NCBI GenBank assembly: GCA_009775375.1 | Contig: VSPO01000070.1 | Coordinates: forward strand, 1 to 17,117 | Length of the DNA: 17,117 nt | Direction: 5' to 3' | From: Muribaculaceae bacterium | GTDB lineage: Bacteria; Bacteroidota; Bacteroidia; Bacteroidales; Muribaculaceae | Shown here: piece by piece, positions 14,126-17,117 of the stretch | How the letters are laid out: every line of letters starts with the position of its first letter | Position numbering within the stretch: the stretch's first letter is position 1 | Translations under genes and position numbers: made by a program | Notes under the pieces: generated by a model | What the model was told of the DNA's origin: nothing | Databases searched by the model: none | The model's input: only the letters and a program-made list of their open reading frames with translations

Positions 14126-15445
14126 CTACATATCTTGCATATCAAGTCCTTTGGTCTCAATATCGTAGCCATTGAAAAGATGAACGACCGTGAGCATAGT
14201 TTTCACTTTTTCTTCCAAATCCGTAAAATCTATATTTTTTCGGTTTCGCTTTATCTCATAGATTTCCACTGTCTTGTCAAACTCATTGGCGGCGACCATA
14301 TCTATCTCGTTTTCTCCTTTTCGGTCCCACCATCTTCCGATTAGCGTGTATTTTTCGCTCTCGATCGCCTTTTCTCTGAAATATCTTTCAAGAATAAGCC
14401 CCGAAAATGTCGGGTAATCCCTTTTTATCAATGCACGCAACTGTTTGTATCCTCCGATTTCGAGAATATGCGTATATTTGAAAATAAACCGGAACCAAAT
14501 AGTAAAGAAATTATCGTTGATGATATACACCGCGTTCTTGCTCAAGGCTTTTGCTCCTACAGGAATCTGTTTTACTATGATTCCGTAATCATCCTCAAGC
14601 CGGGTCAGATATCCGCCGATGGGCTTTCCGATAATTGATTCTATTTCACTGCGGCGCGTCTTGCCTGACGCTATTGCTGACAATATTGAAAAGTATATAT
14701 CATAATCCTTCCCAAATTCCTCAATAAGTATAGAGCGCCCCTCGTTAATGAATATCGAATCCGAACTTATCATGCTCTCAACCATTGCGTCAAGTGTCAT
14801 GGCATTGTCATCAATCAGCAGCTCCACATACTTTGCGACACCACCGGTAAAAGTATATAAAGCGAGAAGATCCTCTTTTGTATAATCTGGATGGTAAACA
14901 TCGAGTATTTCTTTCAGCACCGACGGCTTGAACGCATGGATGGTCATGAAGCGGTTCTGCCGGTTATACAGTGGCTCCTTCTTGTCACGGAATATCTTTG
15001 TCATCATTGAATAGACAGAGCCGCATACAATAAGGTTGATTCGTGATTCTGAATGATTGAGATCCCAAATTTTCTGTATATCGCTGAAAACTGCCGGATT
15101 TACGCGCACAAAATTCTGAAATTCGTCGATAAACAGTGTGAAACTCTGTTGCTTTGACAACTGCATCAGATAATCAAACAACTCGGAGAATCCTGACGGC
15201 GTACCACCTAATTTCACTCCTAACTTCTCTTCGACTTCATTTCGGAATTCCTCGCATAACAGGCTTTCAGCTTTTCTGCCGACAAAAAAATAGAGAAATG
15301 GCTTGTCCTCGTATGCTTTCAGGACAAGTGATGTCTTGCCAATCCTACGGCGTCCTGTAAGAACGGTGAACTGGGCATTATTCTCTGCATTATTCCTAAT
15401 CTTACGCAGAGTGGCTATTTCCTCTTTTCGGTCAAAGAATTTCAT
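14126..15445 (-). CDS. AAA ATPase with DUF234-type C-terminal domain
   Basis: The start at 15445 gives MKFFDRKEEIATL, the usual opening of this family (F-x-x-R-x-x-E-I-x-x-L). An ATG at 15484 would add 13 residues and lie in the leader. The product is 439 residues. Walker A GRRRIGKT is at 31-38, Walker B LFIDEFQ at 104-110, and sensor-like CGS follows LIV. A winged helix (SEIESIIGKPIGGYLTRLEDDYGII) is in the middle. The C-terminal part has RWWDRKGENEIDMVA, then VEIYEIK, the D...E-x-K pattern of a PD-(D/E)xK fold typical of DUF234. These archaeal-type ATPases occur widely in Bacteroidetes as single genes of unknown role. It has its own promoter and terminator and looks lower in GC than the transfer genes. 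Confidence 0.92.
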   Translation of the reverse strand: MKFFDRKEEIATLRKIRNNAENNAQFTVLTGRRRIGKTSLVLKAYEDKPFLYFFVGRKAESLLCEEFRNEVEEKLGVKLGGTPSGFSELFDYLMQLSKQQSFTLFIDEFQNFVRVNPAVFSDIQKIWDLNHSESRINLIVCGSVYSMMTKIFRDKKEPLYNRQNRFMTIHAFKPSVLKEILDVYHPDYTKEDLLALYTFTGGVAKYVELLIDDNAMTLDAMVESMISSDSIFINEGRSILIEEFGKDYDIYFSILSAIASGKTRRSEIESIIGKPIGGYLTRLEDDYGIIVKQIPVGAKALSKNAVYIINDNFFTIWFRFIFKYTHILEIGGYKQLRALIKRDYPTFSGLILERYFREKAIESEKYTLIGRWWDRKGENEIDMVAANEFDKTVEIYEIKRNRKNIDFTDLEEKVKTMLTVVHLFNGYDIETKGLDMQDM

Positions 15446-15476
15446 ATGCTTGTCTAAAATAACAACCGCCGTTTCC

Positions 15477-15489
15477 GCAACCACGGTTT
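15477..15489 (-). repeat. 13-base repeat AAACCGTGGTTGC in the ATPase leader
   Basis: The minus-strand word AAACCGTGGTTGC is also found on the plus strand at 14056-14068, inside the terminator hairpin. The two copies thus flank the ATPase gene as inverted repeats. In the leader RNA it can also form a small hairpin with the following ACGGCGGTT. Confidence 0.5.
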
Positions 15490-15497
15490 CTATTTCA

Positions 15498-15505
15498 CAA
15501 AGTTA
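15498..15505 (-). promoter_or_regulatory. -7 box of the DUF234 ATPase gene
   Basis: TAACTTTG on the minus strand is a perfect TAnnTTTG box, 52 bases before the ATG at 15445. Only a partial match (ATTG) is seen near -33. The leader would be about 45 bases long. Confidence 0.55.
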
Positions 15506-15565
15506 CATTATTTATTTCACATATCCGCAATATCAATCGTAATTCCATGCCATTTTTATAAAGTT

Positions 15566-15597
15566 GACAGCGAGAAATCTCACGACCTCCCGCTGTC
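15566..15597. repeat. Inverted repeat GACAGCG ... CGCTGTC
   Basis: Seven-base arms at 15566-15572 and 15591-15597 enclose a smaller GAGA-AA-TCTC hairpin. It lies after the stop of the XRE gene and upstream of the ATPase promoter. No T-run follows, so it could be either a weak terminator or an operator. Confidence 0.35.
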
Positions 15598-15627
15598 CCT
15601 CGTTTCTGAAGCAAATCATTATAGCTT

Positions 15628-16188
15628 TTAATAGTCCATCTTTATTTGCTTTACAGGGCGTTTGCCCGCAAGATGGCAAGCGATGAGATAGCATCTCTTG
15701 AAATCCTCATAGAGTTCATCATTGAACCATGCTTTTTCTGTCAGATGGTATATCAGGTCTGAGTCGCTGAATAAATCAGTCTCGATTACATAATAACCAA
15801 GATTCAAGAATGTGCCGTCATTACGGTCAAGGACGATATTGCCATCAAACGATACTGAGGCTCGACCCATGGTCATCAGTATGTCCATCCCTTCTATTCT
15901 CTCTAATGGATTGGGTCTTGACCAGTCCCCGGCAAATTTTCTGTCTGTTTCTATTTCGTGCAGTCTGCCATTCGACAGATAAGGATATGAAGTACTCTCA
16001 TAGATATACTGCGCGAAATCAGTATCAGGAAATGCCTGCTTTAATACCGCTAATTGGTTCTCACGAACTTCCTGATATCCATTTTCAATATAAGATACCG
16101 TACTCTGTGGTAAGCCGGTGATAGCCACCAGCTCTTTCTGACTAAGACACCTGTCCTGTCGGAACCGTTTTAGATTTATAAATTTCAT
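15628..16188 (-). CDS. XRE-family HTH protein with unassigned C-terminal domain
   Basis: This is a 186-residue protein. Residues 1-55 are a Cro/CI-type helix-turn-helix: RFRQDRCLSQKELVAITGLPQSTVSYIENGYQEV, with the recognition helix at QSTVSYIEN. The rest (about 95-186) is a small domain with SFDGNIVLDRNDGTFLNLG and a helical end (EKAWFNDELYEDFKRCYLIACHLAG, given here as two phrases in sequence) that I cannot name. It probably binds DNA as a dimer and responds to a partner or ligand through the C-terminal domain. It lies 62 bases after the DnaC-like gene. Whether it controls that gene, the ATPase gene or the transfer operon cannot be told from the sequence. Confidence 0.88.
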   Translation of the reverse strand: MKFINLKRFRQDRCLSQKELVAITGLPQSTVSYIENGYQEVRENQLAVLKQAFPDTDFAQYIYESTSYPYLSNGRLHEIETDRKFAGDWSRPNPLERIEGMDILMTMGRASVSFDGNIVLDRNDGTFLNLGYYVIETDLFSDSDLIYHLTEKAWFNDELYEDFKRCYLIACHLAGKRPVKQIKMDY

Positions 16189-16250
16189 TTGTATAACTTA
16201 TTGTTTTTTTATATGCTGCTAACAGGATGTCTTATCTATCGCAGGATAAT

Positions 16251-16973
16251 TCACCTGTAGGATGTTCTCTTGAACGGGATTTGGTGGAACATTTCTCTGA
16301 ATCGGTCAACTACACGCCAACCGTAATGTTCCGGAAGGTCTTTCGGAGAGAGGTTTGATGTGAGGATAGTGAATCTCAAAGAGTCATATCTTGCCTCAAG
16401 AACCTCTCGAACTGGATATATGGGTGTTCCATAAACCAAAACTTCTTTCGGCTCCTCTCCTAAATCATCTACCACAAGTATTGATGTCTGCTTTAGATTC
16501 CGAATCGACTGATAATCCTCTGCCTTGTGCAAAGTACATATATCCGTTGCCTTGATGGTGCGAGTATCAATAGTAAAATATTCACCCATAAACGTGAAAT
16601 GTCCTGAATAGTTCAAATCACGAATCATCCCAAGTATTGCTTTAGCCATTGTAGTCTTGCCATTACCATGCAGTCCACATAGCAACAACCCGGGTTTAGG
16701 CGTTTCCTGCACCATGTGTCCGGCAACATTCATTAGCACATCAACCATGTATTGATCAAGATTGAACTCACAGTTCCGGGACTGGACTTCAAACTGATAA
16801 CTTCGTAGAAGTCTCATGAATGCCTCCTTTTTCGTCATGTTAAAACGGAAACTTGGCGACACTTTGCGAAGTTTCCGACCAGCATCAACAGCTGATGTCA
16901 GTTCGTCTATGTTAAGACCGATATCTTTCAGTAAGATATCACTGATAGTCTGCGGATCATTCTTAGGTTTCAT
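16251..16973 (-). CDS. DnaC/IstB-like AAA ATPase
   Basis: This is a 240-residue protein. Walker A GLHGNGKT is at 100-107, Walker B ILVVDDLGEE at about 161-170, sensor 1 TILTSNLS, and the arginine-finger region RVVDRFREM near the end. This is the pattern of DnaC helicase loaders and of IstB. No IstA-type integrase is visible next to it, although the neighbour is cut off by the window edge, so a loader role in replication of the element is the simpler reading. The start at 16973 overlaps the end of the upstream gene by 11 bases, which implies coupled expression. Helicase loaders bring DnaB-type helicase to single-stranded DNA. Confidence 0.9.
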   Translation of the reverse strand: MKPKNDPQTISDILLKDIGLNIDELTSAVDAGRKLRKVSPSFRFNMTKKEAFMRLLRSYQFEVQSRNCEFNLDQYMVDVLMNVAGHMVQETPKPGLLLCGLHGNGKTTMAKAILGMIRDLNYSGHFTFMGEYFTIDTRTIKATDICTLHKAEDYQSIRNLKQTSILVVDDLGEEPKEVLVYGTPIYPVREVLEARYDSLRFTILTSNLSPKDLPEHYGWRVVDRFREMFHQIPFKRTSYR

Positions 16974-17117
16974 AATTCTGAGAACTCGTTCCCTTTCGGG
17001 ATTTGATTATTTCACTGCGGAAATCGGTTGTTAATTCCATCACATAATAGCTCTCACGTATGATAGAAGCAACCCGCGAACCATAAATTTCACCGATATT
17101 TTCAATATCGAATACAG
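16963..17117 (-). CDS. C-terminal end of an unknown protein (5' end outside window)
   Basis: I read this partial frame by hand. It is open from the right edge and ends with TAA at 16965-16963, giving 50 residues that begin VFDIENIGEIYGSRV and end KSRKGTSSQNYET. The stop lies inside the first codons of the DnaC-like gene, so the two genes overlap by 11 bases and are likely co-translated. A replication or DNA-binding partner of the DnaC-like protein is possible from position only; the fragment is too short to name. Confidence 0.65.
   Translation of the reverse strand, partial: VFDIENIGEIYGSRVASIIRESYYVMELTTDFRSEIIKSRKGTSSQNYET

Noticed and set aside
16251..17117. IstAB insertion sequence suggested by the DnaC/IstB-like gene
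   Set aside because: The 50 visible residues of the upstream gene do not look like an IstA integrase end and no terminal repeats are seen. The upstream gene is cut off, so this is not excluded fully.
1..17117. CRISPR array, tRNA or rRNA genes, transposase or integrase
   Set aside because: No regularly spaced repeats, cloverleaf-like sequence, rRNA stretch or recombinase motif was found on either strand by reading.

Overview
The window reads as part of a conjugative element (an ICE or large conjugative plasmid) from a member of the Bacteroidales. The evidence is the Bacteroidetes-type transfer genes (two DUF4134/TraE-like pilins, DUF4133/TraF, a TraG/VirB4 ATPase and a TraJ/VirB6-like protein), a lipoprotein with acidic residues close after its cysteine, secretion signals ending in A-x-A-Q, a lack of strong Shine-Dalgarno sites, and promoters of the Bacteroides type (TTTG, then TAnnTTTG). 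Family or genus cannot be decided from the sequence alone.

Layout, reading the minus strand from right to left. (1) 17117-15628: the tail of an unknown gene, a DnaC/IstB-like ATPase and an XRE-family regulator. (2) 15445-14126: an AAA ATPase of the DUF234 type with its own promoter. (3) 13459-14022, plus strand: an Api92/DUF1281-like protein, closed by a strong hairpin. (4) 13458-13022: a 437-base gene-free control region with a palindrome and a large inverted repeat. (5) 13021-1: a transfer operon that runs off the left edge. Its order is membrane-anchored acidic protein, pilin-like, pilin (TraE), TraF, surface lipoprotein, TraG/VirB4, an RNA-polymerase-alpha-CTD-like small protein, a very large secreted protein, [a plus-strand AAA/DUF4143 ATPase], two secreted VirB5-like proteins, a Bro-N-like protein and TraJ.

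The core (TraE, TraF, TraG, TraJ) is the standard Bacteroidetes type IV secretion system: pilin, VirB3-like protein, VirB4 motor and VirB6-like inner-membrane channel. The proteins between these parts are less usual. They include a fimbrillin-like lipoprotein placed between TraF and TraG, and three secreted proteins that share a C-terminal motif (A-x-x-R-W-x-x-A). Two small proteins look like DNA-binding or transcription domains. A-rich leaders of the form AACCAATCAT plus AACCAAAA recur in front of several of the operon's genes. I infer that these belong to a variant mating apparatus with its own surface and periplasmic parts and possibly its own post-transcriptional control.

Two AAA ATPases of the P-loop plus C-terminal nuclease-like type, each with its own TAnnTTTG box, appear to be cargo. 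One of them lies antisense inside the transfer operon.
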